Part shown: positions 41,974 through 50,265 of the stretch, in pieces
How the letters are laid out: each line of letters opens with the position of its first letter
How positions within the stretch are numbered: position 1 is the stretch's first letter
Source of the DNA: Pannonibacter tanglangensis
Lineage (GTDB): Bacteria; Pseudomonadota; Alphaproteobacteria; Rhizobiales; Stappiaceae
Length of the DNA stretch: 64,000 nucleotides
Reading direction: 5' to 3' (one strand)
Assembly: GCF_009915685.1 (NCBI RefSeq)
Contig: NZ_JAABLP010000003.1
The notes under the pieces: model-generated
The model's input: the letters and a program-made list of their open reading frames with translations, nothing else
What the model was told of the DNA's origin: nothing
Databases searched by the model: none
Position numbers and translations under genes: made by a program

Positions 41974-43032
41974 AACCCGGTCAGCTTCGGGAGCCGAGAG
42001 TGCGGCCGCGATGACGGCGGCCAGACGGTCGAGCACCAGCGTGTGGTCGCGGATGATGCGATCGGCTGCGCCGTTGAGCAGCAGCAGGTTGCCGGGCCGG
42101 GCGTTGTCCCAGTCCTCCGCCTCGGCCGGCACGAGACCGTCGATGCGGATGTAGCTCGGTCCGTCCATCTCGGTGAACAGCAGGGCCGCCGCATCGGCGA
42201 CGCCCTGGGCCTGGGCGCTGGTCAGGACAGACCAGATCGGCGCACCGTTGGAGGGCAGCATCCAGCCATGCGCGCCCCAGTTCTCGGCCGCCTGCGGATT
42301 GATCGCCCGGTCGGGTGCCCGGCCGACGCCAAGCGAGACGATGACGATGTCACGCGGGGCAAAGCCGAGCTTGCGCGCCTCGGCATAGGCCACAAGCACC
42401 GGGTCGGCATGGACCACACTGCCGTCGATCACCGCCTCCTGGCGACCGAGCGAGAGGTTGTCGATGCGCGCCGGCTCGAAGAAGGAGGGCGCGGCGAGGG
42501 CCGCCCGGACCGCCTGCCAGATGTAGTAATCGTCGGGACGGGCGCCCCCATCGGCCGGGGCCGTCCCCATCAGCAGGGGCCGGCGATGCTCGATGTCGTA
42601 GCCGGTGACGACGAGATGGGTCAGCGCGCTCTGCAGGGAGGTCCAGCCGAAGCGGTCCTTCAGCAGCTGGTCGAGCAGACGGCCGTCGTAGCGCTCGTCG
42701 AACACGCCGAACGGATTGGTGACAAACCGGGAGAGGCGCTTGCGCAGGCTGTGGGTGAACAGCGCGCGGGCCTCTTCCTCGAAGAAACGGCGCAGTTCGG
42801 CGACTGTCGCGGCGGCCTCGCCGTGGCCGCCGGTCGCCTTGGGTGCGGCCAGGCCGGCAACGATCAGCCCGCCCGAGGAACTGCCGCACATCAGGTCGAA
42901 GACCCGGTGCATGGGCAGCTCGACGCCCAGCCGTGCCAGACGCCCTTCCAGCGCCTCCAGCACCCGGAGCGGGATCAACCCGCGCATGCCGCCGCCGTCG
43001 ATGGAGAGAATGAACCGCTTTGCCGTTGCCAT
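41956..43032 (-). CDS. Patatin-like phospholipase
   Basis: A 358-residue patatin-domain lipid acyl hydrolase. The oxyanion loop is DGGGMRG (residues 12-18), the nucleophile S52 is in GSSSG (50-54, within MCGSSSGGL), and the catalytic Asp is D203 in IDGS, where DGG or DGA is more usual. No signal peptide is present, so it is cytoplasmic or peripheral. I start it at ATG 43032 (MATAKRFILS), preceded by GGAGG; an upstream ATG adds 14 residues. The last residues (RVAPAAA) are encoded within the 33-bp repeat tract. Substrate and role are unknown; no cGAS-like or other defence gene is beside it. Confidence 0.88.
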   Translation of the reverse strand: MATAKRFILSIDGGGMRGLIPLRVLEALEGRLARLGVELPMHRVFDLMCGSSSGGLIVAGLAAPKATGGHGEAAATVAELRRFFEEEARALFTHSLRKRLSRFVTNPFGVFDERYDGRLLDQLLKDRFGWTSLQSALTHLVVTGYDIEHRRPLLMGTAPADGGARPDDYYIWQAVRAALAAPSFFEPARIDNLSLGRQEAVIDGSVVHADPVLVAYAEARKLGFAPRDIVIVSLGVGRAPDRAINPQAAENWGAHGWMLPSNGAPIWSVLTSAQAQGVADAAALLFTEMDGPSYIRIDGLVPAEAEDWDNARPGNLLLLNGAADRIIRDHTLVLDRLAAVIAAALSAPEADRVAPAAA

Positions 43033-43193
43033 GCCCTGCCTCCTGCATCGCCCCCGCCCAAGGGGCCGCACCATCCTTCAGGAATGAGACGAGGGCATGG
43101 CAGGCACAAGCCTCGGCGGCAGGAACCTGCGAACAGGGTTAGGGATTGGCAAACGGCCCGCGCCGCGACCGGCCTGCAGGGGCGGGAGGCCGG

Positions 43194-43748
43194 TCAGGCC
43201 AGGTGCTTGTAGAGAAAGGTGCAATCCTCGAACCGCTGCTGACGCGGGTCGAGCGCATAGGCCGGGATGCGCCCGAGCACCTGGTAGCCGAGATCGAGAT
43301 AGAGCTGCTCGCCCGCATCCCCGGTGCGGGTGTCGAGGGTCAGGAGCGTGCGGTTGCGGGCGCGGGCCTGAAGCTCGACCGCCTGCATGAGCCGGCGGGC
43401 AAGGCCACGCCGGCGAAACCGCGGATGCACGAGCAGCTTGCGCACATCCGCCCGCTGGGGCTGGTTGGCCGGGGTGTCGCAGGCGAGCTGGACCGTACCG
43501 GCGACCTCGCCCGCACAGAGACCCACGAGCAGGTCGACCTCGCCGCTCGCCACGCCGGGGAAGACCTTGCCGCGCCAGAAGCGCAAGGCGTCGGCAACGC
43601 CGAAGGGATCGACGAAGCTCACGCTGGCGCCGTCCGCGACACAGGCGGTCAGCACCTCGGCGAGGCCCACGACATGGTCCTCGAAGGTCGCCTCCGTCAG
43701 CTGGACAAGGGTCACGTCGGCATTGGTGGTTGCAGCGGGGTGCGGCAT
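43194..43748 (-). CDS. GNAT-family N-acetyltransferase
   Basis: A 184-residue GNAT acetyltransferase with the acetyl-CoA loop in KLLVHPRFRRRGLARRLMQA (R-x-x-G-x-A form). A fold-typical VGLCAGEVAGTVQLACDTPANQ strand region precedes it and the C-terminal LYLDLGYQVLG motif follows. The acceptor is unknown. It lies between the patatin and the XRE-cupin regulator on the same strand, with gaps of 161 and 147 bases, so it may be separately transcribed. Confidence 0.85.
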   Translation of the reverse strand: MPHPAATTNADVTLVQLTEATFEDHVVGLAEVLTACVADGASVSFVDPFGVADALRFWRGKVFPGVASGEVDLLVGLCAGEVAGTVQLACDTPANQPQRADVRKLLVHPRFRRRGLARRLMQAVELQARARNRTLLTLDTRTGDAGEQLYLDLGYQVLGRIPAYALDPRQQRFEDCTFLYKHLA

Positions 43749-43895
43749 GGGCAGGGTCCTTCAGGCAAGGAGAGACAGGGAGCAGGCAGGGCGCCGGCAA
43801 GTCGGGACCGGCAAGTCGGGACCGGCACTGGCGGGCAAGCAGGGTCAGGCACGGATGCGGCACCAGGGACCCGGCCCGGGTCCGGGCTGACCGGC

Positions 43896-44468
43896 TCAGA
43901 CGAGAAACAACAGGTAACGGGCGCCGGCGTCCGGCGGGGTCTCGTAGGCGTTGGGGCCCCGGAGCTGGAAGCGCAGGCAGTCGCCGGGGCGGAGCGGATG
44001 GGTCCGCCCGTCGACGGTCACCGACAGCGCACCGTCCAGCAGCACCAGGTGATGCTCAAGACCGGGACGCGGCGGGGCGTCATAGGCGATGCGCGTTCCG
44101 GGCGGGAGGCTTGCCTCCAGCACTTCGCCGGCCAGCGCCGGAGCGGGCGGAGACACGATCCGGCGCTGATAGCCGCTGTCCGGATCGGTCCACAGGGACT
44201 GGGAGGATCGCGGCACGAGCGCCGCGACCTCGTCCTCGACCAGCTGCATCAACCGGGACAGGGTGAGGCCATGAGCCGTGCAGAGGCGGGAGAGGACCTG
44301 TGCGGTCGGGCTGACCTCGGCATTCTCGAGCCGGGACAGGGTGGCGCGGCTGACGCCACTCTGGCGGGCCAGCTCGTCGAGCGACCAGCCACGGTCCTGG
44401 CGGAGCTGGCGCAGACGTTGGGCGATCTGGTGGTCGAGAGCCGTCTCGGACGATGCCTTGTTTTCCAT
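43896..44468 (-). CDS. XRE-family regulator with C-terminal cupin domain
   Basis: A 190-residue regulator with an N-terminal XRE helix-turn-helix (about residues 17-70, RLRQLRQDRGWSLDELARQSGVSRATLSRLENAEVSP) joined to a C-terminal cupin (about 105-190, with the HLVLLDGALSVTVDGRTHPLRPGDCLRF barrel). This architecture is typical of regulators of amine, amino-acid or osmolyte catabolism in which the cupin senses the effector. A 29-bp palindrome covers the start codon, implying tight autorepression. The ATG at 44468 gives a full HTH; upstream readings are unconserved. Confidence 0.9.
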   Translation of the reverse strand: MENKASSETALDHQIAQRLRQLRQDRGWSLDELARQSGVSRATLSRLENAEVSPTAQVLSRLCTAHGLTLSRLMQLVEDEVAALVPRSSQSLWTDPDSGYQRRIVSPPAPALAGEVLEASLPPGTRIAYDAPPRPGLEHHLVLLDGALSVTVDGRTHPLRPGDCLRFQLRGPNAYETPPDAGARYLLFLV

Positions 44469-44493
44469 ATCCGGGAATAAATCCCAGATATGG
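44465..44493. promoter_or_regulatory. 29-bp palindromic operator overlapping the XRE-cupin start codon
   Basis: An inverted repeat pairs CCATATC (44465-44471) and GGGA (44473-44476) with TCCC (44482-44485) and GATATGG (44487-44493), with one mismatch and an ATAAA centre. It includes the ATG at 44466-44468 and begins 32 bases beyond the end of the upstream gene. Binding here would block both initiation of transcription and, physically, the translation-start DNA. It is the likely site of the XRE protein itself. Confidence 0.6.
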
Positions 44494-44500
44494 AAAAACG

Positions 44501-45298
44501 TCAAGCGGCAAACACGGACTGTTCCAGTTTCAGGGGATGCACCTCGGCGCCCTCGCAGGAGAGCACGTAGAGCCGGTTGGGCTCCACGGGACGCCAGCGG
44601 GCGCAGGCCCCTTCCAGCGGCTCGGAGGCAAAGGCGCGGCCGCCGTGGTCGAGGCATTCCGACAGGTAGAGTGTCGGGGCCTGGGCATCATCGGCGAAAC
44701 GGAAGGCAAAGATCCGGGTCCCCTCGGTAAAGACGCAGGTGAGACGGATCGGCTTCTCGCCCGTGGTGCGGCGACGGGCGATGTCGATGACCTGGGACAG
44801 GGTGCGGTGCAGGGCAGCCTGCGGATCCACATCGAGCCCGTTGGTCAGCATGAGGAGGAAGAACAGCTCGCTGTCGGTCGTGCCCTTGCGACAGACGTAG
44901 TAGTCCTCGGACACCAGCATTTCCATCTCGCGGCGGATGCGGCAGAAGTCGCCGATGTTGCCGTTGTGCATGAAGGCCCAGCGGCCGCAGGAGAAGGGAT
45001 GGCAATTGTCCCGCGACGTGGCGCCCGTCGTGGCGGCGCGGACATGGGCCAGGAACAGCCGTGCCTTCACCAGACGGCAGATGCTCTGCAGGTTGGTGTC
45101 AGCCCAGGCCGGCAGGACGTCCTTGAACAGGCCCGGCTCGGTCTGGTGGCCGTACCAGGCAATCCCGAAGCCGTCCCCATTGACGCGAAGCTTGGCCTCC
45201 TGCGCGTCCAGGCTCTGCACCAGCAGGGAGTGCTTCGGCTTGGCGATGATGTTTTCGAGCGGGATTTCAGTCCCGAGATAGGCAGCCAGACGGCACAT
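44501..45298 (-). CDS. Class II glutamine amidotransferase (EgtC/YafJ-like)
   Basis: A 265-residue Ntn-hydrolase-type glutamine amidotransferase. Once the initiator methionine is removed the N-terminal nucleophile is C2 (MCRLAAYLG), and the NGDGFGIAWYG, RAATTGATSRDNCHPF and MHNGNI segments complete the glutaminase site. No ergothioneine synthesis genes (egtB, egtD) are adjacent, so YafJ-like function is more likely than EgtC. ATG 45298 is the only start that makes Cys the second residue. It ends 32 bases from the XRE-cupin gene and could be co-transcribed with it. Confidence 0.9.
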   Translation of the reverse strand: MCRLAAYLGTEIPLENIIAKPKHSLLVQSLDAQEAKLRVNGDGFGIAWYGHQTEPGLFKDVLPAWADTNLQSICRLVKARLFLAHVRAATTGATSRDNCHPFSCGRWAFMHNGNIGDFCRIRREMEMLVSEDYYVCRKGTTDSELFFLLMLTNGLDVDPQAALHRTLSQVIDIARRRTTGEKPIRLTCVFTEGTRIFAFRFADDAQAPTLYLSECLDHGGRAFASEPLEGACARWRPVEPNRLYVLSCEGAEVHPLKLEQSVFAA

Positions 45299-45697
45299 GG
45301 AACACTCAGACCTGCGACAGACACTTGCCTCCGGAAGGCTCCAGACGAAAGATCCTTCCAATCCCGGCGAGATTAAGGACAGCGGGATGGGATGGAATCC
45401 GGTTTTCACGGCCAATCCCGGATCATACCCGGAAACTGTCCCATCACATCGTTAACGCTTCGATACTTTTCCCAAGCTGCAACGGCCGCCGCGACGCAGT
45501 GGACGCGTGAAGGGCCACACCCGGGCGCGCGAACTGCCGGCATTCCGGCCGCGACCCGGCCACCGCCCCCGTCACCGCCCGGCCACCGCCTGTCGCGCGG
45601 CGGGGCAAGGGTTAACGGGATCTTAACCAATTCGGGCAAGGGTGAACCTGCCCAGATTTGCCCCAGCCGGTGCGCAAGCGGGACGTGGAGCCCTCCC
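45299..45697. other. Divergent region before the repeat-bearing unknown gene
   Basis: Between the amidotransferase start and the gene at 45698 I see no supported gene. The region contains CCACCGCC-type direct repeats at about 45560-45600 and a full CtrA-like box at 45612-45627. Promoters for both divergent genes should lie here. Confidence 0.5.
45612..45627 (+). promoter_or_regulatory. Full CtrA-like box (TTAA-N7-TTAAC)
   Basis: An exact TTAA-N7-TTAAC, the published CtrA consensus form, embedded in the wider inverted repeat GGTTAA-N7-TTAACC (45610-45628), 71 bases before the start of the unknown gene at 45698. It is the best match of the six candidates in this window. Confidence 0.55.
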
Positions 45698-46342
45698 ATG
45701 CAGCTCTCCATCCAGTCCAAGACGACCACCGCCAGCCTCTTTGCAGCCCAGTCCGGCCCGCTTTCGGGACAGCTGGCGGGCGGGGCGTTGGACGCGGGCG
45801 CGACGGGCAAGGGCGCGGTGGACAGGGGCGCACAGGACAGGGGCGCTCTGGACAGGGGCGCTGCGCCGGCAGCACCGGCTGCCAACATCCTCGACCTCGC
45901 CGCCAAGAAGGCCGAGGAAGATGCGGTGGTGATCGCGGCGCTGCAGGAGGCGGTCGAGAAGGGCAAGAGCGAGAAGACCGACGAGGACGACGGCTCCGGC
46001 AAGCTCGCCACCATCGAGGATTACCTGCAGACGGCCGACAAGATCCGCGGCGCGCTCGGGGAGGACGGGGCCAGCGGTGCCTCGGCGGCCTACGAAAGCG
46101 CGACGATCACCGAAACCGTCATCGAGGGCGAGATCGGCGGACAGAAGATCTCCGCGTCCTTCGTCTCCTTCGACCGGGTCTCCTACAACAGCCAGACCGG
46201 CCTGACGTCGCGTTCCGCCAGCGCGATGACCGTCGAAGTGAGCGGCAACGGCGTGTCCTCCAGCTATCAGAGCGCGTCCGTGTCCTCGCTTTACGCCGGC
46301 ACCGACAAGCAGCTCGGCAACCTGATTTCCGGCTTCGCCTGA
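45698..46342 (+). CDS. Unknown protein with Gly-Ala-Asp-Arg repeats
   Basis: A 214-residue protein I cannot assign. From residue about 28 it has short repeats of the type GALDAGA, GAVDRGA, GAQDRGA, GALDRGA, then a helical region (NILDLAAKKAEEDAVVIAALQEAVEKGKSEK, about 63-95) and a Ser/Thr-rich C-terminal half likely of beta structure (ITETVIEGEIGGQKISASFVSFDRVSYN and onward). No signal peptide or membrane segment is visible, and the lack of one with a Ser/Gly-rich tail could fit a type I or flagellar-type exported protein, but that is speculation. GGAG lies 8 bases before the ATG. A strong CtrA-like box precedes it, hinting at cell-cycle or motility control. Confidence 0.65.
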   Translation: MQLSIQSKTTTASLFAAQSGPLSGQLAGGALDAGATGKGAVDRGAQDRGALDRGAAPAAPAANILDLAAKKAEEDAVVIAALQEAVEKGKSEKTDEDDGSGKLATIEDYLQTADKIRGALGEDGASGASAAYESATITETVIEGEIGGQKISASFVSFDRVSYNSQTGLTSRSASAMTVEVSGNGVSSSYQSASVSSLYAGTDKQLGNLISGFA

Positions 46343-46482
46343 GGCCTTGCCCCGCCTCCGGGTTCACCCGGAGGGACTGCCCCCTTGAGCGCCCCCGCCT
46401 GACGGGCTAAATCCGCAGCAACCGGCCGCAACGCGCGCCGGACGGCATCGGCCATCCTCATGCCAGTCCTGGAGAACACTGC

Positions 46483-47541
46483 GTGGACAAGTTGAAGGCG
46501 GAACTCTTGCGCGGGCTCTGGTACGTCGCCTGCCTCGGGTCGGAGATCAAGCCTGGCGCCATGACCGGCCGAAAGCTGATGGGCGACATGGTGCTGATCG
46601 GTCGCGACAAGGCGGGCCGGATCTTCGCGCTGCGCGACATCTGTCCGCACCGCGGCATCCCGCTGCGCCACGGCACCTTCGACGGCGAGACGGTGCAGTG
46701 CTGCTATCACGGCTGGCGCTTCAACACCGAAGGCGTCTGTGTCGACATCCCCTCCACCCATGAGGATCAGGTGATCGACTATTCCAAGATCACCTGCGGT
46801 GCCTATCCGGCGATCGAGCAGCAGGGCCTGGTGTGGATCTATTTCTCCGCCGCCGGCGAACGCCCCGACGAGGGCCGCCAGCCGCGTCCGCCGATGCTGC
46901 CAGACTTTGCCGCCGACACGGGTCCGGCCGTGCACATCATGCAGCCCTTCGTCTGTTCCGTGGACCATGCCGCACTCGGCCTGATGGATCCGACCCACGC
47001 CGCCTTCGTGCACACCTCATGGTGGTTCAAGAAGAACGCCACGAAGCTGCGCCCGAAGCGCAAGGAATTCGAGCCCTCGGAGCTTGGCTGGGCCATGGTG
47101 CGCCACAAGCTGCCGCCGCAGAACATTGCCTACCGGCTGCTGGGCGACGACGTGACCACCGAAATCCGCTATGCCCTGCCCGGCTTGCGCATCGAACACA
47201 TCAAGGGCTCCCGGCATTCCGTCGTCGGCCTCACCACCATCACCCCGGTGACGGAGGACGAGACCGAGGTCCGGCAGATGTTCTGGGCCAGCATGGGCTG
47301 GATCCGGCCGTTCAAGCCGCTGGTGCGGCATCTCATGAACACCTTCCTCGGCCAGGACCGGCGCGTGGTGATCCAGCAGCGCGAGGGACTGGAGTACAAT
47401 CCGAGGCTGATGCTGATCAACGACGCGGACACGCAGGGCCGCTGGTGGATGCAGCTGAAGCGGGAATGGGCGGATTCGCAGGCTGAGGGCCGCGCGTTCC
47501 AGAACCCGGTCCGCGCCCGGGTCCTGCGCTGGATGAGCTGA
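46483..47541 (+). CDS. Rieske non-heme iron oxygenase, ring-hydroxylating type
   Basis: A 352-residue Rieske oxygenase alpha subunit of the vanillate-demethylase/phthalate-oxygenase (single-component) class. The Rieske cluster is bound by C54-x-H56 and C73-x2-H76 (CPHRGIPLRHG and CCYHGW). The catalytic mononuclear iron site lies in DHAALGLMDPTHAAFVH, starting at D161, with the final carboxylate further on. The start is a GTG with GGAG about 10 bases upstream, so the first residues are MDKLKAELLRGLWYV. The substrate is not predictable; a partner reductase is not in the window. The C-terminus is shorter on catalytic-domain extras than larger multicomponent enzymes. Confidence 0.88.
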   Translation: MDKLKAELLRGLWYVACLGSEIKPGAMTGRKLMGDMVLIGRDKAGRIFALRDICPHRGIPLRHGTFDGETVQCCYHGWRFNTEGVCVDIPSTHEDQVIDYSKITCGAYPAIEQQGLVWIYFSAAGERPDEGRQPRPPMLPDFAADTGPAVHIMQPFVCSVDHAALGLMDPTHAAFVHTSWWFKKNATKLRPKRKEFEPSELGWAMVRHKLPPQNIAYRLLGDDVTTEIRYALPGLRIEHIKGSRHSVVGLTTITPVTEDETEVRQMFWASMGWIRPFKPLVRHLMNTFLGQDRRVVIQQREGLEYNPRLMLINDADTQGRWWMQLKREWADSQAEGRAFQNPVRARVLRWMS

Positions 47542-47701
47542 CACGCCGGTCCTGCTCGCGGATCTGGCCCGGCGTGCCGGACCAGCCCCTGCACCATGCC
47601 GACGGCGGATCGGGGCAACGGACCGCCGGGAAGACGCGTTGACGCCCGCCGGCAGCGGTGTAAACAGCGGGGCAGTCCTTGGCCCCGACCGGCAGCGCCT
47701 T

Positions 47702-49639
47702 ATGTCTGGGCCGACCGTTCCAACCGGATGCACGAGACCCTTGGCCGATACGCTGACCCACTCCGTTCCCCAGACCGCGACACCACCGGCGCTTCGACCC
47801 GGAACGGTGATCCTGGTGGATGCGCTGACGCGGAAGCGGGCGCTGCTGTTCACGCGGCCACGGCGCAGCCTGGCATGCCGGCACGTCAGGGAGGCGCAGG
47901 ACTTCCTCGCCAGGCTGGAGGCCGAGCGGGCTGCGGGCGCGCATCTGGCCGGGTTCCTTGCCTATGAGTTCGGTTTTGCCTTCGAGCCGAAGCTGGCGGC
48001 AAGCTGGCAGGACACTGGCGAGCCGCTGGCCTGGTTCGGCGTCTATGACGCTCCGCAGATCCTGACGCTGGAGGCGCTGGACGACCTGCTGGGACAGGCC
48101 GCCGGTCAGCCCGGCGAGGGTGCAGGCGGACTGACCAGTGACCGGGCCAATGACAGGGCCAATGATCTGGCGCATGCCACCATCGACAGCTTCACTTACG
48201 ACATGGACCGGGCCCGCTATGCGCAGGCTTTCGCAGCCGTGCAGCACCATCTGGCGGTGGGGGACATCTATCAGGCCAACCTGACCATGCGGGCCCGCTT
48301 CCGCCACCAGGGCCCGGCGGCGGCGCAGTTTGCGCGGCTGATCCGGCGCCAGCCGGTGGCGCACGGGGCGTTCCTGCAGCTGGAGGACCGGGCGATCCTG
48401 TCGCTGTCGCCGGAGCTGTTCCTGGAGCGGGAAGGCCGGCGGCTGCGCACCCGGCCGATGAAGGGCACCGCGCCGCGCGGGCGCGACGGCAGCGAGGATG
48501 CTGCGATTGCCGCGGCGCTGGCCGGTGACCCGAAGCAGCGGGCCGAGAACGTGATGATCGCCGACCTGATGCGCAACGACCTGTCGCGCGTCTGCAAGCC
48601 CGGCTCGGTGAGCGTGCATGACGTGTTTGCGGTCGAGCGCTACAGGAGCCTGCACCAGATGGTGACGGGCGTCGAGGGCGAGCTGGAGGACGGCGTTGGG
48701 CTTAGCGAGATCATCGCCAACCTGTTCCCCTGCGGCTCGATCACCGGAGCGCCGAAACTCTCGGCGATGCAGATCATCAAGGCCGAGGAGACGGGGCCGC
48801 GCGGGATCTACACGGGCTCCATTGGCCATGTGACGCCTGCGGGCGACTTCCGCTTCAACGTGGCGATCCGCACGCTGGTGCTGCGCGACAGTGGACTGGG
48901 CGAGGCCGGCGTCGGGTCCGGGGTGGTGTTCGATTCCGGTGCCGCGCCCGAATATGACGAGTGCCTGCTCAAGCTGAAGTTCCTGACCGCCGCCGAGCCG
49001 CCGGCCTTCGGGCTGATCGAGACGCTCGGCTGGAGCCCGGACGAGGGCTATCTGCTCCTGGAGCGGCACCTCGACCGGCTGGCCGGGTCGGCCGCCTATT
49101 TCGGCTTCACCTGCGATCCGGCGGCAGTGGAGGCGGCGCTGCAGGGCGTGGCAGCAGGCTTTGCCGGACTGACGCGGGTGCGGCTGGAACTGGCCAGCGA
49201 CGGCAGCCACCAGATCACCCATGCGCCGATGCAGGCCGTTGCCCCGGGCGAGGTCTGGGACGTGTGCCTGGCGGATGTGCGGACCGATGCAAGCGACCGC
49301 TTCTACTATCACAAGACCACCAACCGGGAGATCTACGACGGCACGCGCAACCGGATGGTCGCGGCGCAGCCGGGTCTTCGGGAAGTGCTGTTCGAGAACA
49401 CGGACGGGTTCCTCACCGAGGGCAGTTTCACGACGCTGTTCGTGGCCCGGAACGGGCGGCTGCTGACGCCGGCGCTGCGCCACGGGGTGCTGCCGGGCAC
49501 GCTGCGCGCGGCGCTGCTGGAGAGGCGGATTGCGGCAGAAGCCGACCTGACGCGGGCCGATCTGACGACAGGCGATCCGGTCTATGTCGGCAATTCCGTG
49601 CGCGGCCTGATCCGGGTGCGGCTGGTCGATTCCGTTTGA
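47702..49639 (+). CDS. pabB: Fused aminodeoxychorismate synthase component I and lyase (PabB-PabC)
   Basis: A 645-residue fusion in folate synthesis: the N-terminal part converts chorismate with ammonia to 4-amino-4-deoxychorismate, and the C-terminal part forms 4-aminobenzoate and pyruvate. The PabB section has RTRPMKGTAPRG, where the M-K-G-T lysine is the aminodeoxychorismate synthase hallmark, and LFPCGSITGAPKLSAMQII. The class IV aminotransferase-like section has the pyridoxal phosphate lysine in FYYHKTTNREIYD and ENTDGFLTEGSFTTLF. The start is uncertain: a TTG at 47639 or ATG at 47702, with the conserved PabB core beginning around residue 35-60. Such fusions are known in alphaproteobacteria. 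Confidence 0.92.
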   Translation: MSGPTVPTGCTRPLADTLTHSVPQTATPPALRPGTVILVDALTRKRALLFTRPRRSLACRHVREAQDFLARLEAERAAGAHLAGFLAYEFGFAFEPKLAASWQDTGEPLAWFGVYDAPQILTLEALDDLLGQAAGQPGEGAGGLTSDRANDRANDLAHATIDSFTYDMDRARYAQAFAAVQHHLAVGDIYQANLTMRARFRHQGPAAAQFARLIRRQPVAHGAFLQLEDRAILSLSPELFLEREGRRLRTRPMKGTAPRGRDGSEDAAIAAALAGDPKQRAENVMIADLMRNDLSRVCKPGSVSVHDVFAVERYRSLHQMVTGVEGELEDGVGLSEIIANLFPCGSITGAPKLSAMQIIKAEETGPRGIYTGSIGHVTPAGDFRFNVAIRTLVLRDSGLGEAGVGSGVVFDSGAAPEYDECLLKLKFLTAAEPPAFGLIETLGWSPDEGYLLLERHLDRLAGSAAYFGFTCDPAAVEAALQGVAAGFAGLTRVRLELASDGSHQITHAPMQAVAPGEVWDVCLADVRTDASDRFYYHKTTNREIYDGTRNRMVAAQPGLREVLFENTDGFLTEGSFTTLFVARNGRLLTPALRHGVLPGTLRAALLERRIAAEADLTRADLTTGDPVYVGNSVRGLIRVRLVDSV

Positions 49640-49695
49640 CCGGGCCGGCAATTGCGCCTATCGGCGGTGCGTCCGACGCAGACAGGAGCCCCCGG

Positions 49696-50208
49696 GTGAG
49701 CATGTCCACCGATCCGACCCCTTCCCGCAGCAGCGCAACGCCGACCGAGCTGGACGGCAAGCTGGTGGTGGGCTGGAAGGAATGGGTGAGCCTGCCGGAT
49801 CTCGGCGTGCCGCGGCTCATGGCCAAGTTCGACACCGGTGCGCGCTCCTCGGCGCTGCACGTGCCCCGGGCGCAGGTGATCGAGATCGACGGGCGCGCGC
49901 ATGTGAACTTCGACCTCGACACGGATGCGCCGGATGCCGGCGGGCTGCTGCGCCACACCGCGCCGCTTTTGGACCTGCGTCGGGTGAAGTCCTCGTCCGG
50001 TCACGCCGAGCAGAGGCTGACTATCCACACGACTCTGTCCTTTGCCGGATTACAGTGGCAGATCGAGCTGACACTGACAGATCGCTCGGACATGAAGCTG
50101 CCAATGCTTGTGGGCCGCTCGGCAATGCACAGCCGGCTCATCATTGATCCCTCACGAAGCTTCCTCGCTGGACGAAGGGTCAGAAAACCTTCACAAAAAT
50201 CCCGCTAG
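49696..50208 (+). CDS. ATP-dependent zinc protease family protein (RimB-like)
   Basis: A protein of about 170 residues with the retropepsin-like fold of the so-called ATP-dependent zinc protease family; the active-site-like segment FDTGARSSALHV holds the Asp-Thr-Gly triad. RimB-type members act with RimK in processing ribosomal protein S6 glutamylation. GTG 49696 has AGGAG 7 bases upstream, whereas ATG 49702 is 13 away; either fits. It is followed by rimK 57 bases later, the arrangement seen in many proteobacteria. Confidence 0.85.
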   Translation: MSMSTDPTPSRSSATPTELDGKLVVGWKEWVSLPDLGVPRLMAKFDTGARSSALHVPRAQVIEIDGRAHVNFDLDTDAPDAGGLLRHTAPLLDLRRVKSSSGHAEQRLTIHTTLSFAGLQWQIELTLTDRSDMKLPMLVGRSAMHSRLIIDPSRSFLAGRRVRKPSQKSR

Positions 50209-50265
50209 CGGACGGATGCGGATTTGGGATATTGGCGCTGCTTCCTCGCTGGAGAGTGACCTGCC

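Noticed and set aside
41956..43032. Patatin as a CBASS/defence effector
   Set aside because: No nucleotide cyclase, sensor or other defence gene lies nearby; neighbours are GNAT and metabolic genes.
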